Assembly: GCF_001417735.1 (NCBI RefSeq) | Contig: NZ_BBUZ01000059.1 | Coordinates: 1 to 33,065, forward strand | Reading direction: 5' to 3' | From: Streptomyces sp. NBRC 110028 | Lineage (GTDB): Bacteria; Actinomycetota; Actinomycetes; Streptomycetales; Streptomycetaceae | Length of the DNA stretch: 33,065 bases | In this document: positions 16,368-24,090 of the stretch, piece by piece | How the letters are laid out: each line of letters starts with the position of its first letter | Position numbering within the stretch: the first letter of the stretch is position 1 | Position numbers and translations under genes: made by a program | Notes under the pieces: model-generated | Told to the model about the DNA's origin: nothing | The model's input: only the letters and a program-made list of their open reading frames with translations | The model's database searches: none

Positions 16368-17086
16368 TGGCCGCCGGGATCCCGATGCCCCTCGGGCCCT
16401 CCCCGGCCCGCCGCGACGCGCTCACCCGCCGGATACGCCTGCTGGTCGCCGCGACCATCACCTACAACGTCATCGAGGCGATCGCCGCCGTCACCGCCGG
16501 TACGCTCGCCTCGTCCACCGCCCTGATCGGCTTCGGCCTGGACTCCGTCATCGAGGTGTCCTCCGCCACCGCCGTCGCGTGGCAGTTCTCCGCCCGCGAC
16601 CACCACGCGCGTGCGGCCCGCGAGAAGACGACCCTGCGGATCATCGCCGTTTCCTTCTTCGCACTCGCCGCGTACGTCGCCGCCGACGCCGTCCGCGCGC
16701 TGACCGGCACCGGCGAGGCCGAACGCTCCCTCCCCGGCATCGTCATCGCGGCCCTCTCCCTCGCGGTGATGCCCTTCCTGTCCGCCGCCCAGCGCCGCGC
16801 GGGCCGCGAACTCGGCTCCGCCTCCGCGGTCGCCGACTCCCGGCAGACCCTCCTGTGCACCTACCTGTCCGCCGTCCTCCTGGCCGGGCTGGTCCTCAAC
16901 GCCACCGTGGGCTGGTCCTGGGCCGACCCCATCGCCGCGCTGGTCATCGCCGCCATCGCGGTCAAGGAAGGCCGCGACGCCTGGCAGGGCGAGGGATGCT
17001 GCGCGGCTCCTGCCGCCGCGATCCCCGCCCAGCGGCAGGAGACGGACGCCTGCGGCTGCCGCCCCGGGTGCGACTGCTGCGGCTGA
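16367..17086 (+). CDS. Cation-efflux-type membrane transporter with Cys-rich tail
   Basis: 239 residues with about five to six hydrophobic helices and the motif GFGLDSVIEVSSA, typical of the cation diffusion facilitator-related membrane domain. It lacks the long cytoplasmic domain of full-size family members. The last 30 residues hold eight cysteines, in GEGCCAAP and then ACGCRPGCDCCG, a likely soft-metal-binding tail. It overlaps the CmtR-like regulator (ATGA), so the two form a metal-inducible operon. Export of cadmium, lead or zinc is inferred from the regulator rather than from transporter residues. Confidence 0.82.
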   Translation: MAAGIPMPLGPSPARRDALTRRIRLLVAATITYNVIEAIAAVTAGTLASSTALIGFGLDSVIEVSSATAVAWQFSARDHHARAAREKTTLRIIAVSFFALAAYVAADAVRALTGTGEAERSLPGIVIAALSLAVMPFLSAAQRRAGRELGSASAVADSRQTLLCTYLSAVLLAGLVLNATVGWSWADPIAALVIAAIAVKEGRDAWQGEGCCAAPAAAIPAQRQETDACGCRPGCDCCG

Positions 17087-17236
17087 CCGCCGGGGGCCGC
17101 CCCGCCCGGGTGTGCAACGAGGCACGGGGACCGGGCGGCACGCCCCGGTACTCGGTGACGACCCGCTCGCTCGGCGGCCGGCCGACCGGCCACCTGGCGT
17201 GCCCCCCGAGATCCCGGCGCATGGCCGTCCGCGCGG

Positions 17237-18451
17237 TCACCGCATGGCGGTTGGAGCGGGGGCGTGGTCCTGCGCGGGGCGCCCGGAGGCGGCGACGCGG
17301 GAGGCGGCGGGGCGCCGTTCCAGGCGGCGGGAGACGAGGGCCAGCAGCAGCGCGGCGGCGGCCAGGGCGGCGCCCACGACGTTCGGCGCGGTGTAGCCGA
17401 GACCGGCGGAGATCACGAGACCGCCGAGCCAGGCGGACAGGGCGTTGCCCAGGTTGAACGCGCCGATGTTGAGGGCCGAGGCCAGCGTCGGCGCGCCGTG
17501 GGCGTGGTCCAGGACCCGCTTCTGCAGCGGCGGGACGGTGGCGAACCCGAGCGCCCCGATCAGGAAGACCGCAGCGACCGTCGTCGCCTTGCCCGAGGCG
17601 AGGAAGGTGAACAGGAACAGGACCACCGACAGCCCGCCGAGCGCGGTGAGGAGCATCGGCATGAGCTTGCGGTCCGCGAACCGCCCGCCGATGAGGTTGC
17701 CGCCCACCATGCCGAGGCCGAAGACGACCATGAGCCAGGTGAGGGAGGACTCCGCGAAGCCGCCGACCTCGGTGGCCATCGGGGCGATGTAGGTGATCGC
17801 GGCGAACACGCCGCCGAAGCCGAGCACGGTCATGGCCATGGCCAGGACGACCTGAGCGTCCTTGAAGGCGGCCAGCTCGTGCCGCAGCCGTACGCCCTCC
17901 GGCTTGGGGAGGTCGGGGACCAGCTTGGCGACGCCGGCCAGGCCGAGCACCCCGAGGGCGGCGACGATGAGGAAGGTGACGCGCCAGCCGGCGCTCTGGC
18001 CCACGAAGGTGCCCAGGGGAACGCCGATGACGTTGGCCACGGTGAGGCCGGTGAACATCATCGAGATCGCGCCGGCCTTCTTCTCGGGGGCCACCAGTTC
18101 GGCGGCCACGACCGCGCCGATGCCGAAGAACGCGCCGTGGGCCAGCGAGGCCACCACCCGCCCGATCAGCATGACGGCGAAGACGGGCGCGAGGGCCGAG
18201 ATGAGGTTGCCGAGGATGAACAGGCCCATGAGCAGCATGAGCATGTTCTTACGGGAGATCTTGGTGCCGAGGGCGGTCATGACCGGGGCGCCGGCCATGA
18301 CACCGAGGGCGTATCCGGTGACCAGATAGCCGGCCGTCGGCACGGACACATCGAGGTCCGCGCCGACCTGGGGCAACAGGCCCATGATCACGAACTCGGT
18401 GGTGCCGATTCCGAAGGCCCCGATGGCCAGGGCCAGCAGTGCGAGCGGCAT
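17237..18451 (-). CDS. MFS efflux transporter (AraJ/Cmx-like)
   Basis: 404 residues and twelve predicted hydrophobic helices. It opens MPLALLALAIGAFGIGTTEFVIMGLLP, the signature of the drug-efflux group that includes AraJ, chloramphenicol-resistance and sugar-efflux proteins. The motif GRVVASLAHGAFFGIG follows in helix 4. I start at ATG 18451, with AAAGGA upstream; ATG 18484 would add a non-hydrophobic leader. It is divergent to a MarR regulator, which is the classic arrangement for ligand-induced export. The substrate is unknown. Between its stop and the transporter gene to the left lie 150 bases with no visible signal. Confidence 0.9.
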   Translation of the reverse strand: MPLALLALAIGAFGIGTTEFVIMGLLPQVGADLDVSVPTAGYLVTGYALGVMAGAPVMTALGTKISRKNMLMLLMGLFILGNLISALAPVFAVMLIGRVVASLAHGAFFGIGAVVAAELVAPEKKAGAISMMFTGLTVANVIGVPLGTFVGQSAGWRVTFLIVAALGVLGLAGVAKLVPDLPKPEGVRLRHELAAFKDAQVVLAMAMTVLGFGGVFAAITYIAPMATEVGGFAESSLTWLMVVFGLGMVGGNLIGGRFADRKLMPMLLTALGGLSVVLFLFTFLASGKATTVAAVFLIGALGFATVPPLQKRVLDHAHGAPTLASALNIGAFNLGNALSAWLGGLVISAGLGYTAPNVVGAALAAAALLLALVSRRLERRPAASRVAASGRPAQDHAPAPTAMR

Positions 18452-18503
18452 GAGAGGGGGTCCTTTGACGTACTCGAGGGGCATGCGCGACGAAAGTAAC
18501 GCG

Positions 18504-18565
18504 CAAGGCGACTACACGCTTGGACAATAATTGCACACGCCTACTAATGCAAGCGCGGGTATAGT
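18504..18565. promoter_or_regulatory. Overlapping promoters and MarR-type dyads
   Basis: On the minus strand TTGCAT (18547-18552) and TATTGT (18524-18529), 17 bases apart, form a good promoter for the MFS gene. On the plus strand TATAGT at 18560-18565 can serve the MarR gene. Two inverted repeats overlay them: CAAG-N11-CTTG (18504-18522) and TTGCA-N12-TGCAA (18531-18552). The layout fits repression of both genes by MarR. Confidence 0.6.
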
Positions 18566-18620
18566 GGGTGCGAAGACGAGAGCGGTGAACCCGGCCGACA
18601 CCGGAAAGAGAGCGCTGATC

Positions 18621-19088
18621 ATGACTGCCACCGATCCGGCGATGACCGCCCTGGCGCACAGCTGGTCGGCCCTGTCGCTGCTGCACGGCCGCATCGAAGG
18701 GCGCGTCGAGCGTGCCCTGCAGGCCTCCCACGACCTCAGCGCACGCGAGTACTCCCTGCTGGACGTCCTCAGCCGCCAGCACGACGGGGAGGGCGGGCAC
18801 CTGCAGATGCGCCAGGTCGCCGACTCCGTCGTGCTGAGCCAGAGCGCGACCACACGGCTGGTGACCCGGCTGGAGGACCGCGGCCTGCTCTCGCGCTACC
18901 TGTGCCCCACCGACCGCCGCGGCATCTACGTCGACGTCACCGACAAGGGGGCGCGCCTGCTGGAAGAGGCCCGCCCCACCCACAACACCGCACTGCGCGA
19001 AGCCCTCGACCAGGCCTCCACCGAAGCGGAGCTCGCCCCCCTCGTCCAGGCCGTCGAGAAGCTGCAGGAAACCACCCTGCTCGCGTGA
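18621..19088 (+). CDS. MarR-family transcriptional regulator
   Basis: 155 residues from ATG 18621, with AAAGAGAG upstream. The winged helix covers about residues 35-110: SAREYSLLDVLSR, then QVADSVVLSQSATTRLVTRLEDRGLLSR and the wing CPTDRRGIYVDVTDKG. A C-terminal helix for dimerisation follows. Probably represses the divergent MFS gene and itself until a small molecule binds. Frame and length are typical of the family. Confidence 0.92.
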   Translation: MTATDPAMTALAHSWSALSLLHGRIEGRVERALQASHDLSAREYSLLDVLSRQHDGEGGHLQMRQVADSVVLSQSATTRLVTRLEDRGLLSRYLCPTDRRGIYVDVTDKGARLLEEARPTHNTALREALDQASTEAELAPLVQAVEKLQETTLLA

Positions 19089-19123
19089 TCGCCCCCCATC
19101 AGGCCCCCGAAAGGGACATCGGC

Positions 19124-19318
19124 ATGGGCGCCCCGAGTGGCGCCGGGCCGGCGGGCGTCACGGGTCAGGACTCGGCTGCCCAACACGCTCGGACCCGGGC
19201 CGCTGGTCGACCCGGGTACCTCACCGGCCTTTACTGGGGCCTGCGCGCCGAGCGCGACCGCGTCGAGCGGATCCACCCCGAGTCCCAGGGCCGAACGGAT
19301 GGGAGCCCGACACCATGA
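19124..19318 (+). CDS. 64-residue ORF coupled to the P450 gene
   Basis: ATG 19124 to TGA 19318, overlapping the P450 start as ATGA; AAAGGGA lies about 10 bases upstream. The product is not recognised. It has a Gly/Ala/Thr-rich front, an aromatic patch YLTGLYWGL near residues 32-40, then a charged stretch RAERDRVERIHPE. Third codon positions are about 80 percent G/C overall and higher in the second half, so it may be real or chance. Overlap with a P450 invites comparison with short peptides crosslinked by P450s, but no precursor family motif is recognised. Confidence 0.35.
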   Translation: MGAPSGAGPAGVTGQDSAAQHARTRAAGRPGYLTGLYWGLRAERDRVERIHPESQGRTDGSPTP

Positions 19319-20463
19319 AGCAATCCCCGCGGGAGCACCAGGAGCCGCGACCCGCGTGCCCGGTCCGGCTCGTGGAGGGCGGCTCCTCCGGGCACACCGG
19401 TTACCTCGTGACCGGATACGCGGAAGCCAGGCAGGCGCTCGGCGACCCACGCCTGTCGAAGAACACCTCCGCCTTCTTCGCCGGCAAGGGCTCCACACGC
19501 CGACTGCACCCCGCCGTGACGCGGAACATGCTGGCCAGCGACCCTCCGCGGCACACACGGCTGCGCAAGCTGGTGACCAAGGCGTTCACCACGGGAGCCG
19601 TCGCCGCGCTGCGCCCGTTCATCGAGCGGGTGACCGACGCCCTCCTCGCCGAGTGGCCCACACATGGCGAGGTCGACGTCGTCGCCGACCTGGCCCTGCC
19701 CCTTCCCGTCACCGTGATCTGCGAACTGCTCGGAGTACCCGAAGACGACCGGCCGGACGTCAGGCGCTGGTCCGCCGACCTGTTCGCGGCAGGACAGTCC
19801 CAACGGATCGACGCGGCTTCCCATGCGATGGCCGACTACATGGCGGGCCTCATCGCCGAGAGACGAGACCGGCCCGGCGGCGCCCTTCTGGACCATCTCA
19901 TCCGGGTCCGCGACGGCGGAGACCGGCTCGGCGAGGAGGAACTGGTGTCCCTCGCCGTCCTCCTCCTCGTCGCCGGGCACGAGACCACCACCAACTTCAT
20001 CGGCAGCGCGCTCCTCGCGCTCCTGCAACAGCCCACCGAACTGGAACGGTTGCGCCACGCACCGGACCTCGTACCGGGCGCGCTGGACGAGTTGCTCCGC
20101 CACAGCTCCCCCGTCAGCACGGCCACGTTCCGGTACACCACCGAGCCCGTCACCCTCGGGGGCACCGAGATCCCCGCCGGCGCTCCGGTGCAGGTGGCCA
20201 TCGGAGCCGCCAACCGCGATCCCGCCCGCTTCGCCGAACCCGAACGGCTCGACCTGGGACGGGACGCCACCGGACACCTCGGCTTCGGCCACGGTATCCA
20301 CCGGTGCGTCGGCGCTCCGCTGGCCAGAGCCGAGGCGGAAATCGCCCTCCGGAAAGTCCTGACCCGCTTTCCCGGCCTCCGGCCGGCGGTGCTCCCGGCA
20401 CAACTGGTCTGGCGCCCGACGCGCCTGGTTCGCGGCCTGACGGCTCTCCCTGTTCTCGTCTGA
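19315..20463 (+). CDS. Cytochrome P450
   Basis: 382-residue soluble bacterial P450 that would hydroxylate or crosslink a small molecule using electrons from a ferredoxin. Heme loop GFGHGIHRCVG with Cys331 as iron ligand; oxygen-activation helix LVAGHETTTN; helix K ExxR in DELLRHSSP. The length is slightly under the usual 400 because the N-terminus is short, but all core motifs are present. No ferredoxin gene is adjacent; a ferredoxin reductase-like gene lies 7 kb to the right. It may be co-translated with the small ORF before it. The substrate is unknown. Confidence 0.93.
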   Translation: MKQSPREHQEPRPACPVRLVEGGSSGHTGYLVTGYAEARQALGDPRLSKNTSAFFAGKGSTRRLHPAVTRNMLASDPPRHTRLRKLVTKAFTTGAVAALRPFIERVTDALLAEWPTHGEVDVVADLALPLPVTVICELLGVPEDDRPDVRRWSADLFAAGQSQRIDAASHAMADYMAGLIAERRDRPGGALLDHLIRVRDGGDRLGEEELVSLAVLLLVAGHETTTNFIGSALLALLQQPTELERLRHAPDLVPGALDELLRHSSPVSTATFRYTTEPVTLGGTEIPAGAPVQVAIGAANRDPARFAEPERLDLGRDATGHLGFGHGIHRCVGAPLARAEAEIALRKVLTRFPGLRPAVLPAQLVWRPTRLVRGLTALPVLV

Positions 20464-20501
20464 GGCGGGGAAGTGGCCGACCGGGCGCGGCCGGGCGCCG
20501 G

Positions 20502-20870
20502 TCAGGGCACGGACTCGCCCAGATCGACCATCCCGTGCCCTTCGCGCCGGATCCGCTGAGTGCCCCAGGCGCCGAGCGGCCCGAGGGCTTCGATGAGGGT
20601 GTGCCCGTGCTGGGTCAGGGAGTACTCCACCTTGGGCGGCACCTCGGGGTAGACCTCCCGGTGCACGAGGCCGTCCTGCTCCATCTCGCGCAGGTGCTGG
20701 GTCAGCATCTTCTCGGTGACGCCCGGCAGGCCGCGACGGAGTTCGGAGAAGCGGCATACGCGATGGGCGTGGAGTTCCCAGAGGATCAGCCCCTTCCACT
20801 TGCCGCTCACGACATCGAGGGCGGCGTCGATGCCACAGATGTAGGGCCCGCTTCTCGGCGCTCTCGCCAT
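20502..20870 (-). CDS. HxlR-family transcriptional regulator
   Basis: 122 residues with the HxlR winged helix: CGIDAALDVVSGKWKGLILWEL, FSELRRGLPGVTEKMLTQHLREMEQDGL and VEYSLTQHGHTL. One Cys near the N-terminus (residue 12) is at the place used for redox or electrophile sensing in some family members; a second is in the helix region (VCRF). GGGAG precedes the ATG. It is divergent to the reductase gene with a clear dyad between them, so it probably controls that gene. Confidence 0.93.
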   Translation of the reverse strand: MARAPRSGPYICGIDAALDVVSGKWKGLILWELHAHRVCRFSELRRGLPGVTEKMLTQHLREMEQDGLVHREVYPEVPPKVEYSLTQHGHTLIEALGPLGAWGTQRIRREGHGMVDLGESVP

Positions 20871-20884
20871 CGCCAGACTCTCCC

Positions 20885-20923
20885 TTACAAAAAGGTAAGT
20901 ACCGCAGTATTAAGTGGGTACTT
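20885..20923. promoter_or_regulatory. HxlR operator and promoter for the reductase gene
   Basis: AAGTACC (20897-20903) and GGTACTT (20917-20923) are perfect 7-base inverted arms 13 bases apart. TTACAA (20885-20890) and TATTAA (20908-20913), 17 bases apart, form a plausible plus-strand promoter directly under the dyad. HxlR binding would block it. Confidence 0.65.
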
Positions 20924-20932
20924 CCGACGATA

Positions 20933-21865
20933 GTGGCGCCTTCCGATCATGGAGGGGTGAACGAACAACACACCCCCATTCCACGGCGGGACAGCCCTGT
21001 CACCGTCCTCGGGCTCGGGCCGATGGGCCAGGCCATGACCCGCACCTTCCTCACCGCCGGCCATCCGGTCACCGTCTGGAACCGCACCGTCAGCCGGGCC
21101 GACGGAGTCGTCGCTGACGGCGCCACCCGCGCGGCCACCCCGGCCGAGGCGGTCGAGGCGAGCGATCTGGTGGTCCTCAGCCTCACCGACTACCGCGCGA
21201 TGTACGACATCCTGGGCGGCGTCTCCGGTTCGCTCGCCGGCAGGACGCTGGTCAACCTCAGTTCGGACACTCCCGACCGGACCCGCGCGGCAAGCGCCTG
21301 GGCGGCGGACCACGGCGCCGCCTTCCTCACCGGCGGCGTCATGGTCCCGGCGCCGATGGTCGGCACGGAGGCGTCCTACGTCTACTACAGCGGCCCCCGG
21401 GAGGTGATGGAGCGTCACCGGGCGGCGCTGACCCTGCTCGGCACACCGAACCACCTGGGTGAGGACCCGGGTCTCGCGCAGATGATGTACCAGGCTCAGC
21501 TCACGGTGTTCCTCACCGCCCTGTCCGGGCTGATGCACGCGACCGCGATGCTGGGCAGCGTGGGGATGACGGCCCGGGAGGCGCTGCCGGAGCTGCTCTC
21601 CCTCGCCGACTCGATCGGCGCGATCGTGCGAGCGGGCGAGGAGACTCCCGGCGCCGCACTGGACGCCGGGGAGCATCCGGGCGGGCTCAGTACCGTCACG
21701 ATGATGGGCGCGACGTCCGACCACATCGTGGAGACCAGCGCCTCGCTCGGCCTCGACCTCGCTCTCCCGGCGGCCGTGCAGGCCCACTACCGGCGCGCGG
21801 TCGACGACGGACACGGTGGCGACAACTGGACCCGCATCATCGACGGCATACGCGCCCCGCGCTGA
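20933..21865 (+). CDS. Imine-reductase-like NAD(P)-dependent oxidoreductase
   Basis: Up to 310 residues. A Rossmann fold starts at VTVLGLGPMGQAM, then NRT and LSLTD as in beta-hydroxyacid dehydrogenase/imine reductase proteins. The C-terminal helical domain has MMYQAQLTVFLTALSGLMHA; the position that is Asp or Tyr in well-studied imine reductases reads Gln here, so the chemistry may differ. The start is uncertain: GTG 20933 gives a very short leader after the promoter; GTG 20957 fits the family N-terminus better but GGAGG is almost touching it. Likely induced by a toxic small molecule through HxlR. Confidence 0.88.
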   Translation: MAPSDHGGVNEQHTPIPRRDSPVTVLGLGPMGQAMTRTFLTAGHPVTVWNRTVSRADGVVADGATRAATPAEAVEASDLVVLSLTDYRAMYDILGGVSGSLAGRTLVNLSSDTPDRTRAASAWAADHGAAFLTGGVMVPAPMVGTEASYVYYSGPREVMERHRAALTLLGTPNHLGEDPGLAQMMYQAQLTVFLTALSGLMHATAMLGSVGMTAREALPELLSLADSIGAIVRAGEETPGAALDAGEHPGGLSTVTMMGATSDHIVETSASLGLDLALPAAVQAHYRRAVDDGHGGDNWTRIIDGIRAPR

Positions 21866-21889
21866 GGCCGCCGGGGCACGTCGGTGGCA

Positions 21890-22080
21890 TCCCGGCCGTG
21901 CCCCGGCCGCCGAAGGCGGCCCGTCCCGTCGAGCAGCAGTCCGCGGCCGGCGGCTACTTCGGCGGTATCCGCAAGCCGTGGCCGGTTCACACCGGCCGCG
22001 AGGAACCGGTCCAGCAGGCCGCGCTGGTCCATCAGTTCGACGCCGCGCACATGCGGGCCGCGCCCGCGGGACCGCCCGAA
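21890..22080 (-). pseudogene. FAD-dependent monooxygenase fragment
   Basis: On the minus strand, GRGPHVRGVELMDQRGLLDRFLAAG resembles the conserved stretch of aromatic-ring/TetX-type FAD hydroxylases that follows the first FAD-binding motif. The GxGxxG N-terminus is absent upstream, where the sequence abuts the EamA gene stop at 22112, and the rest decays within about 30 codons. It fills the gap between the reductase and EamA genes. The match is short and judged by eye. Confidence 0.35.
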
Positions 22081-22111
22081 GCCCCACCCCCGTACGCGTT
22101 TCGCGCATCAC

Positions 22112-23035
22112 TCATATGCCCCGGTTCCGGGCCGCCGTACGCACCGCGCCCGCGGTCGCCGCGACCACCATCGCGATGGCGGCGCACTGCGACAGCGACA
22201 GCCCCTGGTCCAGCACCAGACAGCCCGCCGCCGCGGCGACGGCCGGGGCCAGGCTCGTCAGCACCGCGAACGTCGCCGCGGGCAGCCGGCGCAGGGCGAG
22301 CAGTTCCAGGGCGTAGGGCACGCCCGAGCTCATCACCGCGATCGCGAGGCCCAGACCGAGCGCCACCGGGTCCAGGAGCGCCCCGCCCGAAGCGCCGACG
22401 CCCAGGAGCAGGCTGACCAGCGCGGCGACGGACATCGCGATCGTCAGACCGTCCAGCCGGGGGAAGCGGGCGCCCGCGCGGGCGCCCAGGACGATGTACG
22501 CCGCCCACATCACCCCGGCGCCGAGCGCGAAGGCCACGCCCGGGGCGTTGAGCCGGCCGAAGCCGCCGTGGCCCAGCAGATACACCCCGGCCAGGGCGAG
22601 ACCGGCCCACAGCAGGCCGGCGGCGCGGCGCGAGGCGACGACCGACAGCAGCAGCGGCCCGAGCACTTCGAGGGTGACCGCGGTGCCCAGGGGAATGCGG
22701 TCGATCGCCTGGTAGAAAAGGATGTTCATGCCGCCGAGGGCCAGCCCGAACCCGCAGACCACCGCCCAGTCGGCGCGCGCGTAGCCGCGCGGGCGGGGCC
22801 GGGTGATGACCAGCAGCAGCACCGCGGCGATCGTGATCCGCAGCGCGACCGTGCCGAGCGCCCCGGCGCGAGGGAACAGCAGCGCGGCGACCGCCGACCC
22901 GAACTGCACGGACACGGTGCCGGTCAGCACCAGGCCGACGCCGCCGAGCATGCCGCGGCCGGGAGGGCGGCGAAGGAGAGCCGGAGGGGGCGTCGTCGCG
23001 GTCGTCGCGCGGGAGCTGGGCACCGGGGAAGTCAC
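22112..23035 (-). CDS. EamA-family exporter (RhtA-like)
   Basis: 307 residues with ten hydrophobic helices in two repeated halves, typical of DMT/EamA exporters of amino acids or related metabolites. Family features include LRITIAAVLLLVI, GLALGGMNILFYQAI, IPLGTAVTLEVLGPLLLSV and, in the second half, SSGVPYALELLALRRL. The N-terminus has a Pro/Thr-rich 25-residue leader before helix 1, so a downstream start is possible. Divergent to a LysR regulator 70 bases away, which probably controls it. Confidence 0.9.
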   Translation of the reverse strand: MTSPVPSSRATTATTPPPALLRRPPGRGMLGGVGLVLTGTVSVQFGSAVAALLFPRAGALGTVALRITIAAVLLLVITRPRPRGYARADWAVVCGFGLALGGMNILFYQAIDRIPLGTAVTLEVLGPLLLSVVASRRAAGLLWAGLALAGVYLLGHGGFGRLNAPGVAFALGAGVMWAAYIVLGARAGARFPRLDGLTIAMSVAALVSLLLGVGASGGALLDPVALGLGLAIAVMSSGVPYALELLALRRLPAATFAVLTSLAPAVAAAAGCLVLDQGLSLSQCAAIAMVVAATAGAVRTAARNRGI

Positions 23036-23068
23036 GCCCTCACGCTAGGAACCCGGACCAGGTCGCGT

Positions 23069-23082
23069 GAAATGCGCGTTTC
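23069..23082. promoter_or_regulatory. Candidate LysR-binding dyad
   Basis: GAAATGCGCGTTTC has inverted GAAA/TTTC arms in the 69-base gap between the divergent EamA and LysR genes. A plus-strand -10-like TATGCT follows at about 23092. The position fits a LysR autoregulatory site; the arms are short. Confidence 0.35.
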
Positions 23083-23104
23083 CCTGTGGTTATGCTTCCC
23101 GGAC

Positions 23105-23959
23105 ATGACCATCGAGCTGCGGCATCTGCGGGCCTTCCTCGCCATCGCCGAGGAGGGCAACATCACCCGTGCCGCCGCCCGCCTCCATCTGAGCCAGCCC
23201 GCGCTGTCCCGTACCCTGCGCCAGCTGGAGGATCACTTCGGCGCCCGCCTCGTCGACCGCTCCACCCACCACCTGGAGCTGACCTCCGGCGGCCGTATGT
23301 TCCGCGACAAGGCCCTCGCCGCCCTGGCCGCCGTCGAGACCGCGCTGGACCCCGGGGCCTTGAGGAGCTGGCCGCTGCGGCTGGGCCACCCGTGGGCGGC
23401 GCTCGGCGACCACACCGTCCCGCTGCTGCGCCGCTGGGACGAGACCCACCCCGGCACCCCGCTGGAACTGCTCCGCGTCGACGACCGCACGGCGGGCCTC
23501 ACCCAGGGGAAGGTCGACGCGGCCCTGCTCCGCGGCGAGGTCACCGCGGCCGGGCTCCGCACGGAGGTGCTGATGTCGGAGGAGCGGTTGGTGGTCATGC
23601 CGGCGGACAGCCCACTGGCGACTCTCCCCCGGATCACCCTGGCGGACCTCGCCGCCCATCCGATCGCCGTCAACACCGTCTCCGGCAACACGACGATGGA
23701 CCTGTGGCCGCCGGCGGCGCGCCCCGCCGCGACCATCGAGGTGGCCAACACCGACGAATGGCTCATCGCCATCGCGGCGGGCCGCGCCGTGGGGATCTCC
23801 ACCTCGGCGACCCCGAGCCACCACGCGCTCCCCTCGCTGGTCTTCCGTCCGCTCGCGGACGCCCCGGCCGTTCCCGTCGTCCTCGCGTGGCGCGAGGGGG
23901 TGGGACATCCGGCCATCCCGAACCTGGTGGCACTCGCCCACCAGGTCGTACGAGGCTGA
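23105..23959 (+). CDS. LysR-family transcriptional regulator
   Basis: 284 residues. The N-terminal helix-turn-helix covers about 3-60: IELRHLRAFLAIAEEGNITRAAARLHLSQPALSRTLRQLE. The effector domain follows with the usual VDAALLRGE and LVVMPADSPLA segments. ATG 23105 sits at the family's standard start, only about 10 bases after a -10-like element, so the transcript leader must be very short or the true promoter lies further upstream. Probably activates the divergent exporter in response to its substrate. Confidence 0.93.
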   Translation: MTIELRHLRAFLAIAEEGNITRAAARLHLSQPALSRTLRQLEDHFGARLVDRSTHHLELTSGGRMFRDKALAALAAVETALDPGALRSWPLRLGHPWAALGDHTVPLLRRWDETHPGTPLELLRVDDRTAGLTQGKVDAALLRGEVTAAGLRTEVLMSEERLVVMPADSPLATLPRITLADLAAHPIAVNTVSGNTTMDLWPPAARPAATIEVANTDEWLIAIAAGRAVGISTSATPSHHALPSLVFRPLADAPAVPVVLAWREGVGHPAIPNLVALAHQVVRG

Positions 23960-24052
23960 AACCGCCGGTTCGGACGATCCCCCGCGTCGCCCGAACCGGC
24001 GGAGACAACGAGCCATCCTCGAAGATCGCCGGACAGCCGCCTGTCGGCTGAG

Positions 24053-24075
24053 TATATTGGTTCGCAGCCAGCCAA
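24053..24075 (+). promoter_or_regulatory. Candidate -10 box and dyad before the TetR gene
   Basis: TATATT (24053-24058) is AT-rich against a GC-rich background and well placed as a -10 box. TTGGTT (24057-24062) and AGCCAA (24070-24075) form a nearly perfect inverted repeat over the start of transcription. It could be the TetR autoregulatory operator. Confidence 0.35.
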
Positions 24076-24090
24076 CGCAGGAGTTACAGC

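Noticed and set aside
17087..17236. Terminator between the metal transporter and MFS genes
   Set aside because: The gap is GC-rich with many short matches, but no single stable hairpin stands out.
17264..18499. 411-codon plus-strand frame rich in Glu, Gly and His
   Set aside because: It is the exact antisense of the MFS transporter, whose hydrophobic codons reverse to charged ones.
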